42,653 bases of DNA from Aquificaceae bacterium (GCA_025056375.1 JANWWH010000008.1:1-42653), one strand, 5' to 3'; positions 8,940 to 18,203 are shown, numbered from the stretch's first letter. Translations and numbers: made by a program. Notes: generated from the sequence alone by a model not told the origin.

Positions 8940-10222
8940 GAATGCATAGCCTTAAGGAAGTCTTTGTTTGTTTTAAACTTCTTGAGTTTATCAAGCAGGA
9001 ACTCCATGGCTTCTATCGCATCCATGGTGGCAAGGAACTTTCGGAGCACCCAGGTTCTCTGTAGTTCCCAGTCTTCAAGCAGGAGCTCCTCCTTTCTGGT
9101 GCCAGACTTTTCTATGTTTATGGCAGGGAAAATCCGCCTTTCCATAAGCCTTCTGTCCAGATGTATCTCCATGTTGCCTGTGCCCTTAAACTCTTCGTAT
9201 ATCACATCGTCCATCTTTGAGCCCGTCTCTATGAGGGCGGTGGCTATAATGGTCAACGAACCACCCTCTTCTATGTTTCTTGCGGCGCCGAAGAACTTCT
9301 TTGGTCTTTGCAGGGCGGTTGCCTCAATACCACCGGTCAGCACCCTTCCCGTGGGTGGGGTGACTGCGTTGGAAGCCCTGCCAAAACGCGTCATAGAGTC
9401 AAGGAGTATGACCACATCCTGCTTGAGTTCCACGAGCCTCTTTGCCTTTTCCACTACCAACTCCGCTACCTGCATGTGCCTCTCCGGTGGTTCGTCAAAG
9501 GTGGAAGCCACCACCTCTGCGCCCTCTCCTACTATGCGACGCATCTCAGTAACTTCCTCTGGACGCTCGTCTATGAGGAGTATGATAAGATGCACCTCTG
9601 GATGGTTGGCTATGAGGGCTTTGGCTATTTTCTGGAGTAGGACCGTTTTTCCTGCCTTTGGTGGTGCCACTATCATACCCCTCTGACCCTTACCTATGGG
9701 TGCGATGAGACTTATGACTCTGGTGGAAAGCTCGGTGGGTAGGGTTTCAAGGTTGAACCTTTCAGTAGGATGGTAGGGGGTGAGTTTTTCGAAGTAGGGT
9801 CTTGTCCTTAGCACCTCTGGCTCTGGCGGAAGTCCGTTGACGGATTCAATCTTCAAAAGAGCCTGATACTTTTCCTTCTCTTGGGGTGGTCTTGCAAAGC
9901 CGATGATAGTATCGCCCGTCCTGAGACCAAACCTTTTTATCTGTGAAGGTGCCACATACACGTCCGTGTGGCTGGGCATGTAGTTGTTCTCAGGGCTTCT
10001 TATAAAGCCGTAGCTTTCGGGCAGTATCTCGAGCAAACCTTTTACGAAGTTAAGACCCTCTTCCTTTGCCTGAACGGTGAGTATCTTTTCTATGAGCTCC
10101 TCCTTCCTGAGCCCCGTTACCCTTGACAGCTCAAGCTCCCTTCCGATCTTTTGGAGCTCCTGAAGAGAGAGCTTCTTAAGCTCTTCAAGGCTGTAGACCT
10201 TTTTCTCCTGAACCTGCTCCAT
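8936..10222 (-). CDS. rho: Transcription termination factor Rho
   Basis: The hexameric RNA-dependent ATPase/helicase that ends transcription. The protein is 428 aa, typical for Rho. An N-terminal helical domain ([19 protein letters not shown]) is followed by a cold-shock-like RNA-binding domain ([19 protein letters not shown]), the Walker A motif [12 protein letters not shown], Walker B ([16 protein letters not shown]), the Q-loop/R-loop segment [20 protein letters not shown], and the C-terminal [21 protein letters not shown] lies 10 bases before the ATG. It is especially relevant here because convergent genes in this window leave no space for intrinsic terminators. Confidence 0.96.
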   Translation of the reverse strand: MEQVQEKKVYSLEELKKLSLQELQKIGRELELSRVTGLRKEELIEKILTVQAKEEGLNFVKGLLEILPESYGFIRSPENNYMPSHTDVYVAPSQIKRFGLRTGDTIIGFARPPQEKEKYQALLKIESVNGLPPEPEVLRTRPYFEKLTPYHPTERFNLETLPTELSTRVISLIAPIGKGQRGMIVAPPKAGKTVLLQKIAKALIANHPEVHLIILLIDERPEEVTEMRRIVGEGAEVVASTFDEPPERHMQVAELVVEKAKRLVELKQDVVILLDSMTRFGRASNAVTPPTGRVLTGGIEATALQRPKKFFGAARNIEEGGSLTIIATALIETGSKMDDVIYEEFKGTGNMEIHLDRRLMERRIFPAINIEKSGTRKEELLLEDWELQRTWVLRKFLATMDAIEAMEFLLDKLKKFKTNKDFLKAMHS

Positions 10223-10240
10223 CTTTTTAAAACCTCCTCT

Positions 10241-11593
10241 TTATTTTCCTATGCAGAACCTTGAAAATATGCTCCCGAGGAGCTCCTCGGTGCTTACCAC
10301 GCCTATGATTTCCTCCAAGTAGCTTAGGGCTTCCCTCAAGTCTAACATGAGTATCTCTGGAAAGACTTCCTCTGCGGTCAGCCTGTTTATTACTGATTTT
10401 AACACTTCCTGCGATTTTTTCAAGAGGTCCTCATGCCTGACAGACAGGTAAACCTGTATGCTATCGGTGAGATGGAGCCCGAGCCTTTCCAAGAGGCTTT
10501 CTTTGAGCTCTTCCATGCCCTCACCCTTCAGAGCACTGACCCTTTTAGCTTCTGGAAAAGCCTTTAATACTTCCTCCTTAAGCCCCAGGTCTGCTTTGTT
10601 AACCACCACCACATGCTCCAACCCCTTCACTAAAGAGTAGACGCGGAGGTCCGCATCTTCTAAAGGCTTGCTTCCGTCTACCACAAAAAGCACCAGGTCC
10701 GCATCTCTCAGCTTTTTCAAACTCCTCTCCACGCCTACCCTTTCCACTGGGTCCTCCGTATGCCTTATGCCCGCGGTATCTATAAGGTTTACGGGCACGC
10801 CTTCCAGCGTGAGGCTTTCCTGTAGAAAGTCTCTCGTGGTTCCAGGTATGGGGGTAACTATAGCCCTTTCTTTTCCAAGAAGGGCGTTGAAAAGAGAAGA
10901 CTTACCCACGTTGGGCTTACCCACTATAGCCAAGTTTATACCCCTTCTCAAGAACTCACCGGTTTTTACTGTAGAAAGTAGCTTCTCTATAGCTATCTCC
11001 ACTTCTCCAAGAAGGTTTAACATCTGTTCTTTGCTAAGGGTTGGTATGTCCTCCTCAGAAAACTCTATGTCCGCCTCTACGTAGGCGAGGAGCTCGAGGA
11101 GTTTGTCTCTCAAAGCCCTTATGTAAGAGGAAAGCTCACCCTGTAGCTGTCTCTGTGCGGACTTAAGCGCCCTCTCCGACCTTGCCCCTACGATGTCAGC
11201 CACCGCCTCCGCCTGCAGGAGGTCTATCTTGTGGTTGAGGAAGGCTCTTTTTGTAAACTCCCCGGGCTCCGCAAGCCTTACGCCCTTTGAGATGAAAAGC
11301 TGAAGAGCCCTCCTGAGTATTAGGGGGTTTCCGTGAAGGAAGAGCTCCAACATGTCCTCTCCCGTGTAGCTCTTAGGTGAGGGGTAGTAGATGAGTATAC
11401 CCTCATCCAGTATGTCACCTCCTTGGTCTCTTAACTTTACGAGGTGAGCGTATCTCGGCTTTGGTTCAGCCTTCAGAGACACAAACTCCCTTATCCTTTC
11501 CCAGACACCAAGACCAGAAAGTCTCACCACCCCTATGGCACTCTCGCCAAAAGGTGTAGCTATAGCCACTATGGGCTCTCTCTGCTTTACCAT
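10241..11593 (-). CDS. mnmE: tRNA modification GTPase MnmE
   Basis: Works with MnmG to build the cmnm5 group on wobble U34 of certain tRNAs. The protein is 450 aa. The N-terminal folate-binding domain starts EPIVAIATPFGESAIGVVRL. The GTPase domain is embedded in helices: G1 GKPNVGKSS, G2 TPIPGTTRD, G3 DTAGIRH, G4 NKAD. The protein ends in the catalytic FCIGK (CxGK). It starts 1 base before the upstream radical SAM gene ends its spacer, so it is part of the trmFO-to-hisB minus-strand run. The neighbour trmFO is also a tRNA U-modifying enzyme. Confidence 0.96.
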   Translation of the reverse strand: MVKQREPIVAIATPFGESAIGVVRLSGLGVWERIREFVSLKAEPKPRYAHLVKLRDQGGDILDEGILIYYPSPKSYTGEDMLELFLHGNPLILRRALQLFISKGVRLAEPGEFTKRAFLNHKIDLLQAEAVADIVGARSERALKSAQRQLQGELSSYIRALRDKLLELLAYVEADIEFSEEDIPTLSKEQMLNLLGEVEIAIEKLLSTVKTGEFLRRGINLAIVGKPNVGKSSLFNALLGKERAIVTPIPGTTRDFLQESLTLEGVPVNLIDTAGIRHTEDPVERVGVERSLKKLRDADLVLFVVDGSKPLEDADLRVYSLVKGLEHVVVVNKADLGLKEEVLKAFPEAKRVSALKGEGMEELKESLLERLGLHLTDSIQVYLSVRHEDLLKKSQEVLKSVINRLTAEEVFPEILMLDLREALSYLEEIIGVVSTEELLGSIFSRFCIGK

Positions 11594-11594
11594 A

Positions 11595-12494
11595 TCAATC
11601 CCTTATTAGGTTTAGACCCTTCGCAAAGCGCAGAGCCTCCTCGTATTCTTCTGAGCTTATCCTTCTTGAAAGCTCGGGGTAATCATAGGCTTTATAGTAA
11701 GGCATATATTGGTCCATCACATTTATGGCTATGCGTGGAGATATGTCCCTGAGAGCCTGAACCACTATCTCAGTGTCCGCAAGTCTTTGAGGAAGGACGA
11801 GGTGTCTTATTAGGACGCCCCTCACCGCTAAGCCCTCCTCGTCCAGCATCAGGTCGCCCACCTGCCGGTGCATTTCCCTTACCGCCTGAAGAGCTATCTG
11901 GTAATAGTTCTTGACCTTGGAATACTTCTTTCCCTTCTCACTGTCTCCGTATTTAAAGTCCGCAAGGTATATATCCACGATACCTTCCAGAAGTTTAAGG
12001 CTCTCCAGACTGTCGTAGGAGGAGGTATTGTAAACTATGGGTATCCTCAAACCCTTCTTTACCGCAAGATAAAGGGCTTCGAGTATTTGAGGCACCACGT
12101 GTGAGGGGCTTACCAGATTTATGTTGTGACAGCCCAGCCTTTGCAAAGTGAGGAAGACCTCAGCCATCTCCTCTGGCTTTAACTCTTCCCCTTCTCCTAG
12201 ATGACTTATGGCGTAGTTCTGACAGTAGACACAGCGCATATTACACTGAGAGAAAAAAACCGTGCCCGAACCACGCCTACCTCTTATAGGCTTTTCCTCG
12301 CCCCTGTGAGGAAAGTAGCTGGCTACCAAAGCATACCTACCCGTCTTGCAGTAGCCTATCTCCCCCTCTACCCTGTTCACACCGCACCTGTGGGGGCATA
12401 CCTCGCACCTTTTTAGCATCTCAAGGGCGACCTCTAACCTTTCCTGCCACTCTCTTTCTTCAAGGTTCAAGTAGGAAGGATACTTCTTATCCAT
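11595..12494 (-). CDS. PflA/PflX-like radical SAM protein (COG1313 type)
   Basis: A 299-aa radical SAM protein. The SAM cluster motif is QCNMRCVYCQNYAIS (CxxxCxxC), preceded by an extra cysteine set CEVCPHRCGVNRVEGEIGYC that could hold a second metal centre. The strings GSGTVFFSQCN, CHNINLVSPSHVVPQI and VRGVLIRHLVLPQRL match the uncharacterised PflX/COG1313 group rather than a true pyruvate formate-lyase activator, and no formate-lyase is nearby. Substrate unknown. It has its own promoter (TTGACT and TAGAAT) overlapping the end of trmFO, and ends 1 base before mnmE begins. Confidence 0.8.
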   Translation of the reverse strand: MDKKYPSYLNLEEREWQERLEVALEMLKRCEVCPHRCGVNRVEGEIGYCKTGRYALVASYFPHRGEEKPIRGRRGSGTVFFSQCNMRCVYCQNYAISHLGEGEELKPEEMAEVFLTLQRLGCHNINLVSPSHVVPQILEALYLAVKKGLRIPIVYNTSSYDSLESLKLLEGIVDIYLADFKYGDSEKGKKYSKVKNYYQIALQAVREMHRQVGDLMLDEEGLAVRGVLIRHLVLPQRLADTEIVVQALRDISPRIAINVMDQYMPYYKAYDYPELSRRISSEEYEEALRFAKGLNLIRD

Positions 12495-12522
12495 GAGATT
12501 AAAGGGTTCAAATCAAGCTTTT

Positions 12523-12550
12523 ATTCTATCCCTTAGGGCTTTTCAGTCAA
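12523..12550 (-). promoter_or_regulatory. Promoter for the radical SAM-mnmE-rho-holA-hisB run
   Basis: TTGACT (12550-12545) and TAGAAT (12528-12523) on the minus strand are separated by 16 bases. The start codon at 12494 is 28 bases downstream and has no Shine-Dalgarno sequence. The -35 box overlaps the stop region of trmFO. Confidence 0.5.
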
Positions 12551-13848
12551 CCCTCCTTTAACCAGTTTTCCATAGCCTTAAGTGCCCTCTCCGCAAGCCT
12601 TCTGTTCCTTTCCTGTCTGTTTTTTACCCTTGAACCGAGAGGGGGGAGAAGCCCCAACACAGGAGACATAGGTTGGAGAGTTCCACCTCTGGTAGTTATG
12701 TATCGCACGAGAGAGCCCAGCATAGTCTCCTCCGGAGGGAGGAGGAGCTCTTCGCCTTTGACCAGCCTTCCTGCGTTTATACCAGCCAATATGCCGGTTG
12801 CAGCGGAGGCTACATAGCCTTCCACGCCCGTTATCTGTCCTGCAAAGAAGAGGTTTTCATATTTCCTCATGTTCAAGAAGGGCGTCAGGACGCGGTTAGA
12901 TTGGATAAAGGTGTTTCGGTGCATGGAGCCCAGCTTTACAAAGACCGCATGCCTTAGGCAGGGTATGAGGCTAAAAACCCTTTTCTGCTCCGAGTAAGTC
13001 ATGCGCGTCTGAAAACCCACGAGAGATAAGAGAGTTCCCTCTCTGTTTTCTTTCCTTAACTGAACCACTGCGAAAGGCTGTTTACCACTATCTGGGTCCA
13101 GTAACCCTACGGGCTTCATAGGTCCAAAGAGGAGGGTTTTGTAGCCTCTCTCCGCCAACTCTTCCACGGGCATACAGCCCTCGAAATAGACGAGGTTTTC
13201 AAAGTCTTTGGGTTTCACCTTCTCCGCCTTTAAAAGTTCCTGATAGAAAAGGTCGTATTCCTCCTCCGTAAGAGTGCAGTTAAAGTAGTCTTGACCACCC
13301 TTGCCGTAGCGAGAAGCCCAGAAACCCTTAGAGAAGTCCACGCTATCCGCCTCTACGATGGGGGCTATGGCATCGTAAAAGTGAAGGTAATCAAAGCCCA
13401 CAAGTTCTCTTATGTCCTCTGCGAGGGCTTCTGAGGTTAGAGGACCGGAGGCTATTACCACAACCCTGTCTCTCGGCACCTTTTTCATCTCTTCTCTTAT
13501 GAGGGTTATGTTTGGGTGCTCTTGAAGCCTCCTCGTTATATGTTGAGAGAAGAGGTATCTGTCTACCCCTAAGGCTGTGCCTGCCGGCACATAGGCTCTT
13601 TTACCAGCCTCGACCACCAAAGAGCCAAGCAGTTCCATCTCCGCTTTTAGAAGACCTGCGCCAGAGGTTAGCTCCATGCTTCCAAGTGTGTTACTACATA
13701 CCAGCTCCGCGAGCTCGCCAGTTCTGTGTGCGGGCGTGAACTTGTTGGGTCTCATCTCGTAGAGCAAAACCTTTAGACCCATACATGCCAGTTTGTAGCT
13801 AGCCTCCGAGCCAGCCAGACCACCCCCTATAACGACCACTTCTTCCAT
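12547..13848 (-). CDS. trmFO: Methylenetetrahydrofolate--tRNA-(uracil-5-)-methyltransferase TrmFO
   Basis: The folate- and FAD-dependent enzyme that makes m5U54 in the tRNA T-loop. With the start chosen here it is 433 aa, the family size. The FAD-binding motif VVIGGGLAGSEASYKLA is at the extreme N-terminus. Further family segments are PAHRTGELAELVCSNTLGS, YDAIAPIVEADSVDF, and FFAGQITGVEGYVASAATG near the end. The ORF-track start (13884) adds 12 residues that read through the promoter region. The ATG at 13848 gives the canonical start MEEVVVIGGG and sits 7 bases after a possible -10 box paired with TTGACA. Divergent from hisS. Confidence 0.94.
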   Translation of the reverse strand: MEEVVVIGGGLAGSEASYKLACMGLKVLLYEMRPNKFTPAHRTGELAELVCSNTLGSMELTSGAGLLKAEMELLGSLVVEAGKRAYVPAGTALGVDRYLFSQHITRRLQEHPNITLIREEMKKVPRDRVVVIASGPLTSEALAEDIRELVGFDYLHFYDAIAPIVEADSVDFSKGFWASRYGKGGQDYFNCTLTEEEYDLFYQELLKAEKVKPKDFENLVYFEGCMPVEELAERGYKTLLFGPMKPVGLLDPDSGKQPFAVVQLRKENREGTLLSLVGFQTRMTYSEQKRVFSLIPCLRHAVFVKLGSMHRNTFIQSNRVLTPFLNMRKYENLFFAGQITGVEGYVASAATGILAGINAGRLVKGEELLLPPEETMLGSLVRYITTRGGTLQPMSPVLGLLPPLGSRVKNRQERNRRLAERALKAMENWLKEG

Positions 13849-13855
13849 AATTAGT

Positions 13856-13884
13856 ATGAAACACGAAACCTTCCCCCGTGTCAA
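13856..13884 (-). promoter_or_regulatory. Promoter for trmFO, probable leaderless start
   Basis: A perfect TTGACA (13884-13879) is followed after 17 bases by TTTCAT (13861-13856), which ends 7 bases before the trmFO ATG. The -10 is a weak match but the spacing is ideal. Confidence 0.45.
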
Positions 13885-13891
13885 CGAGTTT

Positions 13892-13897
13892 TATAAT
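13892..13897 (+). promoter_or_regulatory. -10 box for hisS, probable leaderless start
   Basis: A perfect TATAAT ends exactly 7 bases before the hisS ATG at 13905. There is no Shine-Dalgarno sequence. The -35 is weak. It lies back to back with the trmFO promoter in a 56-base divergent gap. Confidence 0.5.
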
Positions 13898-13904
13898 TAT
13901 TCCT

Positions 13905-15119
13905 ATGTCCGAATTTCAAAGTTTAAGAGGCTTTCATGACCTTTTAGGAGAAGAGTTTAAAAGGTTCAAATATGTCTCGGAGCTCGTAAGGGGAAAACTC
14001 AAGCTCTACAACTTTGAGGAGATAGTGCTTCCCGTCGTAGAATACCTTGAGGTTTTCAGGCGGAGCATAGGAGAAGCAACGGACATAGTGCAGAAGGAGA
14101 TGTTTGCCTTTCAGGACAGGAAGGGCAGATGGCTTGCCCTAAGACCGGAGGGCACTGCGGGTGCGGTCAGAGCCTACATACAAAACAGGCTATATGCCCT
14201 AAAACCCTACACAAAACTTTTCTACGAAGGTCCTATGTTTCGCTACGAGCGACCTCAGGCGGGTAGATACAGGCAGTTCCATCAGATAGGGGCAGAGGTC
14301 TTTGGCTCAATAGACCCTCTCGTAGATGCGGAGATTATACAGATTGTGTATGAAATACTCTCGGAGCTGAACGCGAAGGTTATCATAGAGATAAACTCTA
14401 TAGGCTGTAAGGTTTGCAGACCCCCCTACAAAGAAGCCCTTAGCACCTATCTTAGGACGGTCGCCGGCCATCTATGTGAGGTGTGCATAGACAGAAGCGA
14501 TAGAAACCCCCTCAGGGTGCTTGACTGTAAAGTGCCAACCTGTAAGGAGGCGGTAAAAGAAGCCCCGAAAATGGTGGATTTTCTCTGTAATGAGTGTAGA
14601 GAGCATTATTCCAAGCTCAAGGAATACCTAACCCTGCTCTCCATACCTTACAGAGAAAACCCTCATCTCGTTCGAGGTCTTGACTACTACACGAAGACGG
14701 TCTTTGAGGCGGTTTCGGAGGAGTTGGATGTTGCCCTGATAGCGGGTGGAAGGTACGATTATCTCGTAGAAGAAATGGGCGGACCACCAACCCCTGCGGT
14801 AGGTTTTGCGGTGGGTGTTGAAAGGCTTTCCCTGTTGGTAAGGGAAGGGCTTACGGAAGACCCTCTTTACATGCTCATACCCTTCGGTGATGTTATGGAC
14901 TACGCCCTTCTGGTGGCAAAGGCTCTGCGCTCTGAGGGCAAGAGAGTGGAGCTCTCCTACAAGAGGGCGGGTCTAAAAAAACAGTTGGAGCTCGCCAACA
15001 GGCTGGGTGCAAAGTATGCGGTTCTGGTGGGTGAGGAAGAAAGGGCAGGCAACTTCTACACCCTAAAGGACATGGAAACGGGTCATCAGCTGAAAATAGA
15101 GTTGAGCCCTGCTATGTAA
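13905..15119 (+). CDS. hisS: Histidyl-tRNA synthetase
   Basis: A class II synthetase of 404 aa. It shows the N-terminal GFHDLLGEE start, motif 1 region, motif 2 (LFYEGPMFRYERPQAGRYRQFHQIGAE), the HisRS signature LVRGLDYYTKTVFEA, motif 3 (PAVGFAVGVERL) and the C-terminal anticodon-binding domain. A Cys-rich insert (CKVCRPPY, CEVCIDRSDRNP, CNECREHY) is compatible with the C-rich insertion seen in many bacterial HisRS. The ORF-track GTG start at 13878 would lie in the trmFO promoter; the ATG at 13905, 7 bases after TATAAT, is preferred. The stop overlaps the convergent kinase gene by 8 bases. Confidence 0.95.
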   Translation: MSEFQSLRGFHDLLGEEFKRFKYVSELVRGKLKLYNFEEIVLPVVEYLEVFRRSIGEATDIVQKEMFAFQDRKGRWLALRPEGTAGAVRAYIQNRLYALKPYTKLFYEGPMFRYERPQAGRYRQFHQIGAEVFGSIDPLVDAEIIQIVYEILSELNAKVIIEINSIGCKVCRPPYKEALSTYLRTVAGHLCEVCIDRSDRNPLRVLDCKVPTCKEAVKEAPKMVDFLCNECREHYSKLKEYLTLLSIPYRENPHLVRGLDYYTKTVFEAVSEELDVALIAGGRYDYLVEEMGGPPTPAVGFAVGVERLSLLVREGLTEDPLYMLIPFGDVMDYALLVAKALRSEGKRVELSYKRAGLKKQLELANRLGAKYAVLVGEEERAGNFYTLKDMETGHQLKIELSPAM

Positions 15120-16080
15120 AACGCAGGAAGGCGGTATAACGCCTTTTAAGTCTAATCCTTAGTTCGTAGCCATACCTTTTCAACACGCTTCGGGTAAGCT
15201 CCGCACCCATACCCATACCCCCACCCGCACCCTTTCCTACATCGTTGCTGACTATAAGGGCTTTACCCTTAGGACATATCCTTATGTGGAGGAAACTTTC
15301 TGAGTGCTTCACCGCGTTTCCTATGAGGTTGTAGAGCACGTCCTCGAGGTCCGCCTTGTCCATACGCACCCAGAAGTCTCTAAGCCCAAGTATAACTCTT
15401 TTCTTTTCCAGTTGGTCCTCAAAGTATACAAGGCTTTCCCGCACATACTCGCTCAGATTAAGCTCCAAAATGTTCAAACCCTTGTCTTCTCTCACCAGGT
15501 TTGTGAATATGTGAAAGTCCTTTTGGGCTTTTGTTAGGCTTTTTTCAAGCTTTTTTAGGTTAATTTCCTCAGGGTAGCTTTTTTTCAGAAGGGCAAGGAG
15601 CACCTTCTGAGTAGCCATGAAGTTTCCTAGCCGATGGGTCAGGGAAAGCATAAGTCCTCTAACCCACTCTTCCTTTTCCTTCAGCTTTTTTATGTAACCC
15701 TCCACCACCGTCTGATACAAAAAAACCAAAGTGAATACGAGGATAAACTCTACAAAGAGGAGCTTTTTGAGAAGCCTGTCTTTCTTCTTTTCAAACAGTT
15801 CCTGCCTTATACCTATTCTTATCGCTCTTGGAGGGTTCCCTGGTTCTTCAAAGGTGTAAATCCTATAACCCCCCTCCTGCGTCGGGTTTATGGATACATA
15901 CTCGTCGCCCCTATGTTCTGGGTTGCACAGATAGTGCTTAAAGTGCTGGCTGGCAAGCAGGTAGAGCTGTTCCTCTTCCTCTCCTCTCATCTCCATAAAG
16001 ACTGTTAGGTTTATAAGACTGAAACCCACCACCAGAAGAAAGGAAAGGGAAAAGTAGAGCCAGAACTTTTCAGCTTTCAA
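15112..16080 (-). CDS. Membrane sensor histidine kinase
   Basis: A 322-aa two-transmembrane sensor. TM1 is at about residues 7-29, followed by a small extracytoplasmic region of about 75 residues. TM2 is at about 107-123. A helical region has the phospho-acceptor at H149 (SLTHRLGN), and the ATP-binding domain has N-box NLIGNAVKHS (251-260). The G region is unusual: it reads SNDVGKGAGGGMGMG (278-292), so the separate DxGxG, F and second G boxes appear compressed into one glycine-rich loop. The gene overlaps its response regulator by 11 bases, so they are cognate partners. The signal is unknown. Confidence 0.85.
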   Translation of the reverse strand: MKAEKFWLYFSLSFLLVVGFSLINLTVFMEMRGEEEEQLYLLASQHFKHYLCNPEHRGDEYVSINPTQEGGYRIYTFEEPGNPPRAIRIGIRQELFEKKKDRLLKKLLFVEFILVFTLVFLYQTVVEGYIKKLKEKEEWVRGLMLSLTHRLGNFMATQKVLLALLKKSYPEEINLKKLEKSLTKAQKDFHIFTNLVREDKGLNILELNLSEYVRESLVYFEDQLEKKRVILGLRDFWVRMDKADLEDVLYNLIGNAVKHSESFLHIRICPKGKALIVSNDVGKGAGGGMGMGAELTRSVLKRYGYELRIRLKRRYTAFLRFT

Positions 16081-16717
16081 CCTTGTAACCCCAGCCCTTG
16101 TGTGAGAGGATAAAGCCCTCCGGCAGGACCTTCCTAAGGTTCTTTATGTGGGCTCGGACTACCTCATCACCCACAGGCTCATCCCCCCACACGTAGTTAA
16201 GAAGCTCTGCAGTGGAAACAAACCTTCCTCTGTTCTCCACGAGATACTTCAAAAGTAGCCATTCCTTCTTACTTATCCTCACCTCTCTGCCCCCTACCCA
16301 TAGCTTGCAGGATTGCAGGTCCACCTCCACAATTCCCAGCTTTACCCTTTCTTCCTTTACCACCCTCCTGTGAAGAGCCCTTATCCTAAGGAGGAGCTCC
16401 TTCGGTTCAAAGGGTTTTGTGAGGTAGTCATCCGCCCCGAGAGAAAAACACCTTTCTTTGTCTTCAATTCTGCTCTTTGCGGTCAGAATAAGGACCGGCG
16501 TCCTGTCTCCTCTCTCTCTGAGCTTTTTTAAAAGCTCTTCTCCGCTCACATGGGGCATCATAAGGTCGAGCACTATCACATCGTAAATAGACACCTCCAG
16601 AAGGTCAAAGAACTCCCTGCTATCCTCAACCCAGTCTACCTTCAAGCCCTCGGAGGTGAGATATTCCTTAAGAGACTCCCCCAAAAGCCTGTCATCTTCT
16701 ACCAAAAGCACCTTCAC
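16070..16717 (-). CDS. OmpR/PhoB-family response regulator
   Basis: A 215-aa DNA-binding regulator. The receiver domain has the acidic pair at 8-9, phospho-acceptor D51 (VIVLDLMMPH), T79 and K101 (DDYLTKPFEP). The C-terminal winged-helix domain is from about 125, with SKKEWLLLKYLVENRG and the recognition-helix region VVRAHIKNLRKVLPEGF. The start is GTG 16717, 4 bases after the radA stop, and a TATAAT inside the end of radA is 8 bases upstream. It can therefore be read both from radA and from its own near-leaderless promoter. Targets are unknown; there is no obvious target gene next door. Confidence 0.92.
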   Translation of the reverse strand: MKVLLVEDDRLLGESLKEYLTSEGLKVDWVEDSREFFDLLEVSIYDVIVLDLMMPHVSGEELLKKLRERGDRTPVLILTAKSRIEDKERCFSLGADDYLTKPFEPKELLLRIRALHRRVVKEERVKLGIVEVDLQSCKLWVGGREVRISKKEWLLLKYLVENRGRFVSTAELLNYVWGDEPVGDEVVRAHIKNLRKVLPEGFILSHKGWGYKVES

Positions 16718-16721
16718 GCTG

Positions 16722-18062
16722 TTAAATTATAATGTCCAGAGCTTCTCTCAGATGTTTCACGGGTATAACCTCCATCCCATCAACCTCCACATAAGAACCC
16801 TTCGGCACTATTGCCTTTTCAAAACCAAACCTCAAACCTTCCTTTAGCCTTTCCTGGGCAAAGTGCACAGACCTCACCTCTCCAGAAAGCCCAATCTCAC
16901 CAAAAACCACGAAGTCCCCTACGGGTCTGTCCTTGACGGAGCTTGCTATTGCAAGGGCAACTGCTAGGTCTATAGCAGGCTCTTCCACCCTCACGCCACC
17001 CACCACGTTAACAAACACATCCCTGTCTCTTGTAAAGACCTTCGCCTCCTTTTCTAACACCGCAAGTATGAGAGAGAGCCTGTTTGGGTCAAAACCCTGA
17101 GTTCTTCTCTGTGGGGTTGTGTAAAGAGCGTGTATGGTGAGGGACTGAACCTCGAGAAGGAGGGGCTTACTACCCTCTGTATGGGGGAATACCACATTAC
17201 CTGAAGAACTGACCCTCTCCTGAAGGAGGAAGGCGGAAGGCTCGGGCACTTCCTCCAGACCCCTCTCTGACATCTTGAAAAAGACAAGCTCACCACCCGC
17301 ACCAAAACGGTTCTTTATAACCTTAAGAACCCTGTAGAAGTTGAACCTCTCACCTTCAAAATACAAGACCGTATCCACGAGATGTTCCAAGACCTTAGGA
17401 CCCGCCACCACGCCCTCTTTGTTTACCTGACCTACAAGGAAGAGAGGTATGCCCAGAGTTTTACAGGCTTCAGAAAGCCTAAAGGCACACTCTCTTACCT
17501 GAGCTACCGAACCCGGTGAGGACTGGAGCTCCGAGCTGTAAAGGGTCTGTATGGAGTCTATTACAAGGAGCGAGGGTCTTTCTTCCTCAAGGGTGTGGAG
17601 CAGTGCCTCAAGGTTGGTCTCAGGTAAGGTCATGAGCCCTCTGGAGGAAAGGGCAAGCCTTTTAGCCCTTAGGGCAATCTGCGAAGGAGACTCTTCCCCA
17701 GAAACATAAAGGACATTACCATACTCTTTTGAAAAGCTGTCGGAGAGCTGAAGCAGAAGAGTGGACTTTCCTATACCCGGCTCACCCGCCAGCAAAACCA
17801 CCTGCCCACTTACCAGACCCCCACCCATGGCGTGGTTGAGGTTCTTAAAGCCCGTGCTCAGCCTCTCCAACTTTTCCTCCCCCCAGCTGAGCACCGGTCT
17901 TGCCCTTTTCCTCTCTGAGGTTCTCAGGACCCCCTTATGGAGCTCTCTCTCTTCCACCATGGAGTTCCACGCACCACAAGAAGGGCATTTACCAAGCCAT
18001 CTGAGGCTTGAAAAACCACACTCTTGACAGACGAAGGAAACCGTCTCATTTCTCTTAGCCAT
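16722..18062 (-). CDS. radA: DNA repair protein RadA/Sms
   Basis: A RecA-like ATPase that helps process recombination intermediates. The protein is 446 aa, typical. It has an N-terminal zinc finger CQECG...CPSCG (C12, C15, C26, C29), Walker A GEPGIGKST (93-101), Walker B LLVIDSIQT, the RadA-specific KNRFG motif (IKNRFGAGGE), and a C-terminal Lon-protease-like domain (SLILAVLEKEAKVF, VNVVGGVRVEEPAIDLAVALA). It is divergent from the FBP aldolase/phosphatase gene across a 175-base AT-rich gap. A TATAAA at 18100-18095 is a possible but weak -10. The response regulator follows after 4 bases. Confidence 0.96.
   Translation of the reverse strand: MAKRNETVSFVCQECGFSSLRWLGKCPSCGAWNSMVEERELHKGVLRTSERKRARPVLSWGEEKLERLSTGFKNLNHAMGGGLVSGQVVLLAGEPGIGKSTLLLQLSDSFSKEYGNVLYVSGEESPSQIALRAKRLALSSRGLMTLPETNLEALLHTLEEERPSLLVIDSIQTLYSSELQSSPGSVAQVRECAFRLSEACKTLGIPLFLVGQVNKEGVVAGPKVLEHLVDTVLYFEGERFNFYRVLKVIKNRFGAGGELVFFKMSERGLEEVPEPSAFLLQERVSSSGNVVFPHTEGSKPLLLEVQSLTIHALYTTPQRRTQGFDPNRLSLILAVLEKEAKVFTRDRDVFVNVVGGVRVEEPAIDLAVALAIASSVKDRPVGDFVVFGEIGLSGEVRSVHFAQERLKEGLRFGFEKAIVPKGSYVEVDGMEVIPVKHLREALDIII
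16726..16731 (-). promoter_or_regulatory. -10 box for the response regulator, near-leaderless
   Basis: TATAAT on the minus strand ends 8 bases before the GTG start of the regulator. It overlaps the last codons of radA. No clear -35 was found. Confidence 0.4.
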
Positions 18063-18203
18063 ACCTAACCACGCTTAACCACTTGAGTTAGCATTTTATA
18101 GCTTTTTAAGGTTATACTTTGTGTAGTTAAACTTAGGCAGTGCAAATCAAAAATCAAGTTGAACCAGCGTTTGCGATAGGGTTCTTAGAGGACTTAGATA
18201 TGG

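Noticed and set aside
8871-9686. 271-aa plus-strand ORF opposite rho and holA
   Set aside because: Ser/Met-rich antisense frame of rho; not protein-like.
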